A program made the position numbers and the translations under genes. Positions 55,354 to 63,301 of a stretch of 64,000 nucleotides of DNA are shown in pieces. The notes beneath the pieces are model-generated. The model did no database searches. It was given only the letters and a program-made list of their open reading frames with translations, and was not told the origin of the DNA. Each line of letters begins with the position of its first letter. The stretch's first letter is position 1. The stretch is from an uncultured Muribaculaceae bacterium (GTDB lineage Bacteria; Bacteroidota; Bacteroidia; Bacteroidales; Muribaculaceae), in assembly GCA_910578075.1 (NCBI GenBank), contig CAJTPK010000016.1, positions 1 to 64,000 of the forward strand, given 5' to 3'.

Positions 55354-56610
55354 TTATTTAGAGTTTATAGCTTCTATTGGTTTAATTTTCATTGCTTTGA
55401 TTGATGGGATCAATCCCGCGAGGATTCCAAGCACCATGAATATTGCAAGGATAGCGAGTGCATTGGCGAAGCTCATCTGGAAGTGCACTTCCGATACAGC
55501 ATCCGGCGGATTGTTTATGCTGTGCATCACGCCGAGAATCACGGTGGCAAGACACATCCCTGCGAGTCCGGATATCATCGTAAGAGCGGCTCCTTCGCTG
55601 AGCACCTGCACTATGATGTCGCGTGGTTTGGCGCCGATGGCACGCCGGATACCGATCTCCTGTGTGCGCTCCTTTACGATCACCCACATTATGTTACCGA
55701 TGCCGATGATTCCGGCGAGCAATGTAGAGATGCCGATGAAAAGAGCCAAAAGATCAACTCCTAAGAACAGTTTGTCTACCTGCTCGAATTGTTCGGCTAT
55801 GTTCATTGCCCATATGGCTCCCTCATCATTCGGATGGATGTCGTGTCGACGGTTAAGCACCCTACGCATCCTGGGGATGACCTCGGAAAGCTTGACATTA
55901 TCGTTGGCCACCATCATTATGTAGTCAACTTTGTCGCCATACCCGTTTGCCCGTCTGAATGTGGAGGCAGGCACAAGCACGCTCTCATCAAGCGAGCCGT
56001 TCAGATGAATCTCGGAAGGGTCTCCGATCACCCCGATAACAGAATATGCGGAGCCATTGACATCAATCATTCGTCCTTCCGGAGAATCTATTCCCGGATA
56101 AAGTTGTGAAGCGACCTTTTTACCTATTACCGCCACTCGGCGTTCGGAAGAATCATCAGCCTCGTTGATGAAACGGCCGGAAAATATCTTTGGATTCTGG
56201 ATGTCACTGTAATTAGGCTCAGCGCCAATCAACTGTCCGGAGAATGAGTTTTTTCCATGCTTGAAAGATGATCCCCATTTCTGATATGTGGGAATGATGG
56301 CTTTTAATTCAGGAAAAGCGTCACGAAGCAATGTCACATCAGTCATGTTCATCTGCCATGACCGCCCCTTGCGGTATCCTTTATAGGGAATGGTTGTCTG
56401 TTCCGGAATCAAGGCACCGCTGTTGGTGGCGAATCCTGCGAAATTTCTTTTGAGCAGATCCTCGCCACCTCGGGCTCCGCCCATGAGCATAGCGAGCATC
56501 GCCACTCCCCAAAATATTCCGAAACCGGTCAGGAATGTCCGCGTCTTGTTACGGGCGAGGGTAGCACCGATCTCTTTCCAGTTCTCCTTGTCAAATATCG
56601 TCAGTTTCAT
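55354..56610 (-). CDS. MacB/FtsX-like ABC transporter permease
   Basis: A 418-residue permease with one N-terminal helix (about 22-44), a large periplasmic MacB_PCD domain (about 45-280) and three C-terminal helices (about 285-410; FtsX core with TQEIGIRRAIGAKPRDI in the cytoplasmic loop). It probably pairs with the other permease (56617-57846) as a heterodimer served by the single ATPase. It starts 6 bases after the other permease's stop. Confidence 0.9.
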   Translation of the reverse strand: MKLTIFDKENWKEIGATLARNKTRTFLTGFGIFWGVAMLAMLMGGARGGEDLLKRNFAGFATNSGALIPEQTTIPYKGYRKGRSWQMNMTDVTLLRDAFPELKAIIPTYQKWGSSFKHGKNSFSGQLIGAEPNYSDIQNPKIFSGRFINEADDSSERRVAVIGKKVASQLYPGIDSPEGRMIDVNGSAYSVIGVIGDPSEIHLNGSLDESVLVPASTFRRANGYGDKVDYIMMVANDNVKLSEVIPRMRRVLNRRHDIHPNDEGAIWAMNIAEQFEQVDKLFLGVDLLALFIGISTLLAGIIGIGNIMWVIVKERTQEIGIRRAIGAKPRDIIVQVLSEGAALTMISGLAGMCLATVILGVMHSINNPPDAVSEVHFQMSFANALAILAIFMVLGILAGLIPSIKAMKIKPIEAINSK

Positions 56611-56616
56611 ATCATT

Positions 56617-57846
56617 CTATTCATCGCGGAGTGCTTCCACGGGTTTTACCTTAAGAGCTTTCAACGCCGGGAAGAGACCTGCAAGCATCCCTGCGATCAC
56701 CAGCACCGCCGTTACTTCAAGCGCGATTGTTATGCTTACTGTCGGATTTCGGAGCGGTGTGTTGTCGCCTTCACCGATAAGCATGGCTATTATCTGTGTC
56801 ACGGCAGTTCCGAGCACTATGCCGATGTAGCCGAATATAACCGTTATGGCAACGGATTCCACAATCACCTGGGTCAGGATCTTGCGTGGTTTCGCTCCGA
56901 TTGCACGTCTGATTCCGATCTCATGAGTCCGCTCGCGTACGGTCACAAACATGATGTTACTGATTCCTACAATACCTGTGAGCAATGTAAGTATTCCCAG
57001 AACCCATACGCATGTGTCGAGGATTCCCAAAGCATTCTTTGTTGTAAGGGAGCTTGTGAACCGGTTGTAGATATACACTGCATTGGTATCTTTAGGGTCA
57101 AAATCGTGATTGGCTGCCAAAGTGTTCCTCACGCCATCTTCTGCGTCAGTACCATCTTTTTCCGTGTTGACATCCTTAAGATTTATTGATAGATTGCCGA
57201 GGTCCTCGCGGTCTGCCGCCATCATGCGGGCGGTTGTGAAGGGGATGTATACCTCGCGGTTCCATCTGCTTTCGTATACTCCGACCACAAGAAATGACAG
57301 ACCGTTGCAATTTACTCTCGATCCCAAAGCGTCTTTCCCATCCGGCGGAAAAAGCTGAGCGGCGTAGCGCTGGGGGATGACCATTACTTTTGCTTTGGTG
57401 TCCATGTCGCGGCTGTTCAGGAAGCGCCCGGCTATTATGTCACCGTTGCGGGAGGGTGTGAATTCGCGGGGAAAGACACCGGAATAAGACTGCGATACCT
57501 GAGCTTTTTCCGAAGTGATTTTTCCTCCTCCGCTCAATCTTGAAGTCACTTCCTCGACGTATCCGGAATTGTTATCTTTTACCGAAACCATATCTTTGTC
57601 TTTAAGCCGTATGCGTCTGCCTTCACGGTTGCCATGATAGGGTATGGATGTATTGCCGCTCCACACCTGGATTTTCGCATTGTTACCCTGCATCATGTCA
57701 TGGTTGAAGCTGTTGGTGACGCCCCTGGCCATGCTGAGAAGCACGATCAGCATAAAGATACCCCATGTCACAGCTATACCCGTGAGAGCTGTCCTCACCT
57801 TGTTATGACTGAGAGTCTGCGATATTTCTCTGAATAGATCAAACAT
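56617..57846 (-). CDS. MacB/FtsX-like ABC transporter permease
   Basis: A 409-residue permease with the same fold as its neighbour: an N-terminal helix (about 22-42), a periplasmic domain (45-270) and three C-terminal helices with THEIGIRRAIGAKPRKI in the loop. The two permeases are paralogues with similar but distinct periplasmic domains. The ATPase gene ends 3 bases upstream. The substrate may be a peptide, lipid or drug; the sequence does not say. Confidence 0.9.
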   Translation of the reverse strand: MFDLFREISQTLSHNKVRTALTGIAVTWGIFMLIVLLSMARGVTNSFNHDMMQGNNAKIQVWSGNTSIPYHGNREGRRIRLKDKDMVSVKDNNSGYVEEVTSRLSGGGKITSEKAQVSQSYSGVFPREFTPSRNGDIIAGRFLNSRDMDTKAKVMVIPQRYAAQLFPPDGKDALGSRVNCNGLSFLVVGVYESRWNREVYIPFTTARMMAADREDLGNLSINLKDVNTEKDGTDAEDGVRNTLAANHDFDPKDTNAVYIYNRFTSSLTTKNALGILDTCVWVLGILTLLTGIVGISNIMFVTVRERTHEIGIRRAIGAKPRKILTQVIVESVAITVIFGYIGIVLGTAVTQIIAMLIGEGDNTPLRNPTVSITIALEVTAVLVIAGMLAGLFPALKALKVKPVEALRDE

Positions 57847-57849
57847 ATT

Positions 57850-58509
57850 TCATACTATTATTCCATCTGATATGCGTATCAGCCGGTCGGTCTGTTCAGC
57901 CACCCCGGGATCGTGGGTGACAATCACGATTGTCTTTCCTTCCTCTGTGTTGAGTGTCCGGAAAATCTCCATCACATCGTGGGAGGTTTTGCTGTCGAGA
58001 GCACCGGTAGGCTCATCGGCAAGAATTATCGACGGGTTGGTGATCATTGCCCGCGCTATCGCCACGCGTTGTTTCTGTCCTCCTGACATCTCGCTTGGCA
58101 GATGGTGGGCGCGGTCTGCGAGTCCCATGCGTTCCAGCTGCTCCATGGCGAGCTTGTTGCGTTTCTTACGTGATATGCCTTGGTAGAACAGGGGCAGTGC
58201 GACGTTTTCAACAGCGTTCTTATAGTTGATAAGATTGAACGACTGGAATACGAATCCGATCATACGGTTGCGGTATTCTGCCGCCTTGTTCTCGCTAAGA
58301 TTCTTGATAAGCGTGCCATCGAGGTAATACTCTCCCGAGTCATAGTTGTCAAGAATTCCCAGGATATTGAGTAACGTTGACTTACCGGATCCCGAGGCAC
58401 CCATGATTGAGACAAGCTCACCCTTGTTGATCTCCAGATTTATCCCTTTAAGCACATGTAGCGGCACGGCTCCGGGATATGTCTTGTTTACATCTGTCAG
58501 CCTAATCAT
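57850..58509 (-). CDS. MacB/LolD-type ABC ATPase
   Basis: A 219-residue ATP-binding subunit: Walker A GASGSGKS (37-44), signature MSGGQKQRVA (about 140-149), Walker B ILADEPTGALD (about 160-170) and VTHDPGVA. It powers the two permeases that follow. It begins one base before the 33-residue ORF's stop, so it is in the same operon as the GntR gene upstream. Confidence 0.93.
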   Translation of the reverse strand: MIRLTDVNKTYPGAVPLHVLKGINLEINKGELVSIMGASGSGKSTLLNILGILDNYDSGEYYLDGTLIKNLSENKAAEYRNRMIGFVFQSFNLINYKNAVENVALPLFYQGISRKKRNKLAMEQLERMGLADRAHHLPSEMSGGQKQRVAIARAMITNPSIILADEPTGALDSKTSHDVMEIFRTLNTEEGKTIVIVTHDPGVAEQTDRLIRISDGIIV

Positions 58510-58510
58510 A

Positions 58511-58612
58511 TCAGCGGGGTGTCAGTACGATAAACGGAGTCAGAAATGCAACAATGGCGAGGAAAAGAAGTATTCCCCATATGATATATGATGATGTCTT
58601 GAATTTTTTCAT
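58511..58612 (-). CDS. 33-residue membrane microprotein between gntR and the ABC ATPase
   Basis: ATG 58612 to TGA 58511: MKKFKTSSYIIWGILLFLAI then a few hydrophobic residues and FIVLTPR, one transmembrane helix with a positive N-terminus. The genes on either side are 1 and 8 bases away, so the ORF fills the gap exactly and is very likely translated. I do not know a family. Small proteins of this kind may tune transporter assembly, but this is inference. Confidence 0.6.
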   Translation of the reverse strand: MKKFKTSSYIIWGILLFLAIVAFLTPFIVLTPR

Positions 58613-58620
58613 ATTATTTA

Positions 58621-58992
58621 TTATTTGCTGTTGTCAAGATAGTTGGAATAAGCATCTCTCAATTGATCGGGCGTTATGCCCATGTATCTCATGAGATTGA
58701 AAAGGGGTGGTAGCTGACGGTTCATCAAATCATCGCTGCGTTCAATGATGATTTTTTCCTTTGCATCGGGGGAGACAAAGAATCCGATGCCCCTCTTCTG
58801 GAATATCAGTCCTTTGTTTGTCAGCCTCTCGTATGATCTCATGACGGTGTTGGCATTGACCTCAACGGATGCAGCGTATTCCCTGACGGATGGAATGCGG
58901 GTGTCCGGATCATATTTGCCGTGCATGATATCATCGCAAATGCGGTCAGCTATCTGGAGATATATTGCTTTGTTATTTTCTTCAAATGTCAT
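58621..58992 (-). CDS. GntR/YtrA-family transcriptional repressor
   Basis: A 123-residue regulator with an N-terminal winged helix (about 8-75; DTRIPSVREYAASVEVNANTV) and a short C-terminal dimerisation region, the YtrA type. It lies between two ABC systems and probably controls both. The operator-like palindrome at 60771-60792, within the promoter of the upstream ABC operon, is a good candidate target. It starts 38 bases after the stop of the integral membrane gene. Confidence 0.88.
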   Translation of the reverse strand: MTFEENNKAIYLQIADRICDDIMHGKYDPDTRIPSVREYAASVEVNANTVMRSYERLTNKGLIFQKRGIGFFVSPDAKEKIIIERSDDLMNRQLPPLFNLMRYMGITPDQLRDAYSNYLDNSK

Positions 58993-59030
58993 TATTAATA
59001 TTTTTGAGGATTATGAGACGGACCTTGCAA

Positions 59031-59915
59031 TCACCATCTTTCAATTGATTCCATCTCTTTGAATCGTTTGTAAGACAGAAGATAAAATCCTATTGTCACT
59101 ATAATGCCTATGGTGTATACGATTGTTGTGAAAGTCTCGAAGCCAAGATCGCTCATTTCATTATCAAAGCGGAAAGTGAAGGATATACCGTGGATATTGA
59201 TAAATATCTTCATTGCCAGATAGGTTATGAGGTTCAGCACAATTGTTATTCCTATCAAAGACAATACGCCACGCAGTCGTGCATTCTTCGGCCAGATGCT
59301 TGCAGCCAGGAAGAAGAATGATTGGAGTGTGATTATGCCTGTGAATGCAAACATCCTCATGGCTGCTACCGATTCTGCATCATAATATAACATCGCATCC
59401 CTTTCGTCTCCCACCAGATGTCCGAAGGAGAAGAAATAGGTGAGGGGCAATGGCTCGATAACGGCTCCTTCCACAGCGTATATCGGGGCAGTCCACACTC
59501 GGATGTAATCAGCTACTATCAGGCCGACAAAAAATGTGGCGTAGATTGCGATTCCATAGAAAAGTATGTATGTCAGATACTTCTCGAGATTTGACGCAGG
59601 GAATGTTAGGGCGGATATCCTTTTTATCTTTGTGTCATATGATATGAAAGCACCGGCTGCTGCCACGCATGCAAACGTGAAAAGGAATATCCAGAAAACC
59701 GTAGTCTCTTTTTCCCACATGGGATCAAGATAATGGGAGGGGGTGTAATGCGAAGGGAAGTAGTAGGAGCCGTTAAGTATAGGAAAGATTGCTGCTACGA
59801 AAATCATTGTTCCTACGATGGTAAGAACCATCTGGATAAGTTTTTTCTTGTTTTCGCCTGCATATTGCTTTACATATAGGGCGAAACGGGAGGGGGAGAA
59901 TATGTCGTTTGTCAT
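59031..59915 (-). CDS. ABC-2-like integral membrane protein
   Basis: A 294-residue protein with about six transmembrane helices (for example around 28-50, 72-92, 110-135, 180-205, 220-240 and 255-278). ATG 59915 (MTNDIFSPSRF) is preferred to a TTG at 59927. It does not closely match a named family but is placed as the membrane partner of the preceding ATPase. Its start is 5 bases inside that gene's end, so the two are coupled. Confidence 0.75.
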   Translation of the reverse strand: MTNDIFSPSRFALYVKQYAGENKKKLIQMVLTIVGTMIFVAAIFPILNGSYYFPSHYTPSHYLDPMWEKETTVFWIFLFTFACVAAAGAFISYDTKIKRISALTFPASNLEKYLTYILFYGIAIYATFFVGLIVADYIRVWTAPIYAVEGAVIEPLPLTYFFSFGHLVGDERDAMLYYDAESVAAMRMFAFTGIITLQSFFFLAASIWPKNARLRGVLSLIGITIVLNLITYLAMKIFINIHGISFTFRFDNEMSDLGFETFTTIVYTIGIIVTIGFYLLSYKRFKEMESIERW

Positions 59916-59919
59916 GATC

Positions 59920-60756
59920 TTATTCAAATATGGAGTTTAATTTTTCAGGATTTGATATCGCGAAATCGAAGAGGAGCTCAAGATTGAGTTCGGAATCATC
60001 ATCGTCATTGTTCGGTAGAATGACCGATGCTCCTCCGAGTCCTTTTACCGCATACAATGCTTTCTCTATCAACTCTGGGTTGACTGTATCCATAAATTTC
60101 ATGCAGCTTTGGATCTCAGCTACGGTACGGTCGAGAAGCACCTTTCGGTTGTCCATGATGAGAATGTGGTCGAGTATCTGGCTCACGTCTCTTACCTGAT
60201 GCGTGGAGATTACGAAAATACGGTCATCGCTCATGGATTCGATGATGAATTTGCGGAATGCGCTTTTCGCGGGAATGTCAAGGCCGTTGGTGGGCTCGTC
60301 CATCAGCAGTAGCTTTGTATTGCATGCCATAGCGAAAGCGAGTGCCACTTTCTTTTTCTGACCCATCGACAGTTTGTCAAGACGAACGTTGCGGTCAAGT
60401 CCGAATGTGTCAAGGTGACGATACATATCTTCCTTTGAAAAGTTTGGATAGAACACACCGTTAAGTTCCGCGAATTTATCAAGTTTGAGAGCCGGCAGCC
60501 CGATCTCTTCAGGAACTATAAACATGTTCTCCAAAGTGGACGGGCGGCGTAGACGTGTGCTGACACCATCGAATGTTATTTCGCCTGAGGACGGAGTCAA
60601 TAGACCTGTAATGAGTTGCAGTAAGGTTGATTTTCCCGCACCGTTTGAACCAAGGAGTCCGTATACGCCACCTTCTTTAAGCTGGAGGGAGAAGTCATTT
60701 ATGGTAGGCTCCCCCTTGCGGCTGTAACTGAATGAGCAATTTTTGATAGTTAGCAT
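59920..60756 (-). CDS. ABC transporter ATP-binding protein (YtrB-like)
   Basis: A 278-residue ATPase: Walker A GSNGAGKS (36-43), signature LSMGQKKKVA (about 135-144), Walker B LLLMDEPTNGLD (about 154-165) and STHQVRD. The architecture ATPase, membrane protein, GntR resembles the B. subtilis ytr operon. It is the first gene behind the strong promoter at 60795-60825. The order ATPase, permease, GntR, microprotein and MacB system runs in one direction. Confidence 0.9.
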   Translation of the reverse strand: MLTIKNCSFSYSRKGEPTINDFSLQLKEGGVYGLLGSNGAGKSTLLQLITGLLTPSSGEITFDGVSTRLRRPSTLENMFIVPEEIGLPALKLDKFAELNGVFYPNFSKEDMYRHLDTFGLDRNVRLDKLSMGQKKKVALAFAMACNTKLLLMDEPTNGLDIPAKSAFRKFIIESMSDDRIFVISTHQVRDVSQILDHILIMDNRKVLLDRTVAEIQSCMKFMDTVNPELIEKALYAVKGLGGASVILPNNDDDDSELNLELLFDFAISNPEKLNSIFE

Positions 60757-60770
60757 ATCTTAGTTTGTTA

Positions 60771-60792
60771 GTGTATTAGTATATTAGTACAC
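60771..60792. promoter_or_regulatory. Probable GntR/YtrA operator
   Basis: GTGTA...TACAC, a 22-base imperfect palindrome with inner TATA, placed at the expected start of transcription of the ABC operon. Its position next to the -7 box suits repression by the GntR protein encoded downstream. Confidence 0.55.
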
Positions 60793-60794
60793 CG

Positions 60795-60825
60795 CAAAGG
60801 TATGGCAATATTTTCAAACTGCAAA
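60795..60825 (-). promoter_or_regulatory. Promoter of the GntR-controlled ABC operon
   Basis: TACCTTTG (60802 to 60795) and TTTG (60825 to 60822) with a 19-base spacer on the minus strand fit the consensus. Confidence 0.65.
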
Positions 60826-60838
60826 ATATTTTGCAAAA

Positions 60839-60872
60839 AAAATTATCGAAATCAAATGATTCCGATAATTTT
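60839..60872 (-). terminator. Terminator of rfbA
   Basis: A 16-bp stem with one G-U (60839-60854 with 60857-60872), a 2-base loop, and four T after it on the minus strand. Confidence 0.75.
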
Positions 60873-60922
60873 TAAGGTGTGATATGTTGTGTAATTTGTT
60901 TAGTTTTTGTGCTTTATAATGA

Positions 60923-61828
60923 TTAGTCGAGGTTTGAATAACCTGTACGGTCGATCTCCTCGACTACCTTGAGAAGATAACGTCCATATTCATTTTTAGC
61001 CATAGGCTGTGCCACTTCCTTTAGTTTTTCGGTGGTGATCCAGCCTTGACGGTATGCTATCCCTTCGAGACAACCGATCTTCAGACCTTGTCTTTTTTCG
61101 AGCACCTCAACATAAATGGATGCCTCAGCGAGTGAGTCGTGTGTGCCGGTGTCGAGCCATGCGAATCCACGTGGAAGGGTTTTGACTTTCAGTTTTCCAC
61201 GGTCGAGGAATTCCTGGTTGACAGTTGTGATCTCCAGCTCGCCACGAGCTGAAGGCTTGATGTTGGCTGCGACATCAACAACTTCGTTAGGGTAGAAGTA
61301 AAGACCTACCACAGCGTAATTGCTTTTGGGATTAGCGGGTTTTTCCTCTATTGAGAGACATTTGCCATTCTTGTCAAATTCAGCTACACCGTAGCGTTCC
61401 GGATCGTCTACCCAGTATCCGAAAACAGTGGCTTCACCGCTGTTTTCAGCTGTGTTGACAGCTTCACGGAGTATATGTGAGAATCCTGCGCCATGGAAGA
61501 TATTATCTCCAAGAACGAGACATGCGCTGTCATCACCTATGAATTCACGACCGATTATGAATGCCTGAGCAAGTCCGTCGGGTGAAGGCTGCTCTGCATA
61601 TTCGAGTCTTACTCCAAAATTCGAGCCATCGCCAAGAAGGCGTTTGAAACCGGGCAAGTCCTGCGGAGTGGATATTATAAGTATGTCACGTATCCCTGCA
61701 AGCATGAGTGTTGAGATGGGGTAGTAGACCATCGGTTTGTCGTAGATGGGAAGCATCTGCTTGCTGACTCCTTTGGTGATAGGATATAAACGGGTGCCGG
61801 AGCCTCCGGCGAGAACAATTCCTTTCAT
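60923..61828 (-). CDS. rfbA: Glucose-1-phosphate thymidylyltransferase
   Basis: A 301-residue RmlA-type enzyme making dTDP-glucose from dTTP and glucose-1-phosphate, the first step to dTDP-rhamnose. The N-terminal signature LAGGSGTRLYPITKGVSKQ is intact, CLVLGDNIFHG gives the metal site, and SIEEKPANPKS is present. The length is normal. No rmlBCD genes are next to it in the window, but the rhamnosyltransferase-like genes at 36.1 and 28.6 kb could use its product. Confidence 0.95.
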   Translation of the reverse strand: MKGIVLAGGSGTRLYPITKGVSKQMLPIYDKPMVYYPISTLMLAGIRDILIISTPQDLPGFKRLLGDGSNFGVRLEYAEQPSPDGLAQAFIIGREFIGDDSACLVLGDNIFHGAGFSHILREAVNTAENSGEATVFGYWVDDPERYGVAEFDKNGKCLSIEEKPANPKSNYAVVGLYFYPNEVVDVAANIKPSARGELEITTVNQEFLDRGKLKVKTLPRGFAWLDTGTHDSLAEASIYVEVLEKRQGLKIGCLEGIAYRQGWITTEKLKEVAQPMAKNEYGRYLLKVVEEIDRTGYSNLD

Positions 61829-61870
61829 TATTTCGGGTTATTTTTGATTAATGTGATGTAGTTTATCTTG

Positions 61871-61902
61871 CAAATATAAATAAATATGCGGTATGGTGCA
61901 AA
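61871..61902 (-). promoter_or_regulatory. Promoter of rfbA
   Basis: TATATTTG (61878 to 61871) and TTTG (61902 to 61899) with a 20-base spacer, a perfect consensus on the minus strand, about 45 bases before the start codon. Confidence 0.75.
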
Positions 61903-61936
61903 TCTTCTTTTTAAATTGCCTGCAAATCCGGTGTAA

Positions 61937-63289
61937 TCAGTGCGCGGGACAAAATGCGGTGATATAGACCGGACGGTAGGTGATGGCTCTTATCGACCGC
62001 AGAGATGCCGGGGATATGCGGGGTGAAGGAGCGGATCCTCCGACTCCGGTATTTCTTAGATGAAGCATAAGCTCACGTGGCGACGCAAAGTCAAGGGTTA
62101 TGCTTCCGGTTGTGATTTTTACATCCGTGAAATACTTTTCCATCCATTTCCGGTATGTCTCCACATCATGATAATGTATAGGAGATGGGCGATGTTCATT
62201 GAGCTCTCCAAGGTTTCCCGGCAGGAATGCTGATAATGCTATAATCCCTCCCGGATTTAACAACCGTCTGCAATTGCTGAGAAAATCAGGGATGTTTGAG
62301 AACCATTGTATTGTTGATGCGGAGAGGATGCAGTCGTAATGCCTGTCACATTTTCTTATCCATCTCTCGGCATCAGCCGTGTGATAATTTTCCTTGGAGG
62401 CGATTCCGATTTGAGGAATATCCACAATATCCACAAAATCTATTTCATCCGGCTCTATAATCTCCGCGTACATCCGGGAAAACAGACCCGTTCCGGGTCC
62501 GATTTCAAGAATTTTTCCGTGTTTCTTGAATGGTAGCTCCGGCAATAGGGATGAAAGGTGCTCTGCGATTATCCTCTGTGCTGAAGCATTATCATCGTAT
62601 GTCGCTAACGCTTTTGCAAATCTGTCGGCAACTTTTGCCATGTCGGGCAAAGAAGCCCTCACGATTTGCTGCATGGGGATATAGTGTGCTCCGGATACAG
62701 TTCTGGTTTCCACGCCAAGCGAGTTCCAGCTTCTGACCATATTATCAGGAGGGAAGATCTTGTCGTTGTCGCTTATGTATGCCCTTCTCCATGGCAGTTG
62801 ATGCGCAGGTGTTACCAGATCCCTTATTAGATACAATTGGTGGCGGAGGCTTTCTGTATCCTCATCAGAGAAGTCACGTTCGAGATGCGTCCGGAATGTG
62901 GCTCCATCCGACGCCATCCGACGCCTGAATTTTTTCAGATTGACGGGTGTCAGGTTGTCGGCGGTGCCGTTGTATATGCTTGTAGGTATTCCAAAATTGT
63001 CATCCACAGGGGAAAGAGTGCCGTTTATAGCGTAAGCAGCTGTGATTTTATCCTCAGGAAGCGTCGCGGCAGCTATTCTTACACCTAAAGACCATGCGAA
63101 TAGCCATATTGTGGAATAACGGTCAAGCAGTGTGAGATCTATCGAGAGGTCGGAATAATCATACACTACAGCTACATCCCAACCCTGAATCTCCACATCA
63201 CGGTATAGCGATGGGTCGGTGCTCCACCCTGCAAATATCAGTATCAGGGAGTCGGTGGCGGGGGTATGACGGATAAAATCAATTCTCAT
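61937..63289 (-). CDS. BioG-BioC fusion (pimeloyl-ACP esterase / malonyl-ACP methyltransferase)
   Basis: A 450-residue fusion. ATG 63289 (MRIDFIRHTPATD) begins the BioG part (DUF452, about 1-215), which has an alpha/beta-hydrolase outline with the nucleophile elbow AWSLGVR and late His in SGAHYIP. From about 225 it is BioC: SAM-binding LEIGPGTGLFS, then DCILSASTIQWFSN. BioC methylates malonyl-ACP to enter fatty-acid synthesis and BioG removes the methyl from pimeloyl-ACP. The fusion is known in Bacteroidales. It follows bioF after 12 bases. Confidence 0.9.
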   Translation of the reverse strand: MRIDFIRHTPATDSLILIFAGWSTDPSLYRDVEIQGWDVAVVYDYSDLSIDLTLLDRYSTIWLFAWSLGVRIAAATLPEDKITAAYAINGTLSPVDDNFGIPTSIYNGTADNLTPVNLKKFRRRMASDGATFRTHLERDFSDEDTESLRHQLYLIRDLVTPAHQLPWRRAYISDNDKIFPPDNMVRSWNSLGVETRTVSGAHYIPMQQIVRASLPDMAKVADRFAKALATYDDNASAQRIIAEHLSSLLPELPFKKHGKILEIGPGTGLFSRMYAEIIEPDEIDFVDIVDIPQIGIASKENYHTADAERWIRKCDRHYDCILSASTIQWFSNIPDFLSNCRRLLNPGGIIALSAFLPGNLGELNEHRPSPIHYHDVETYRKWMEKYFTDVKITTGSITLDFASPRELMLHLRNTGVGGSAPSPRISPASLRSIRAITYRPVYITAFCPAH

Positions 63290-63301
63290 ATCTTTCAAAA
63301 T

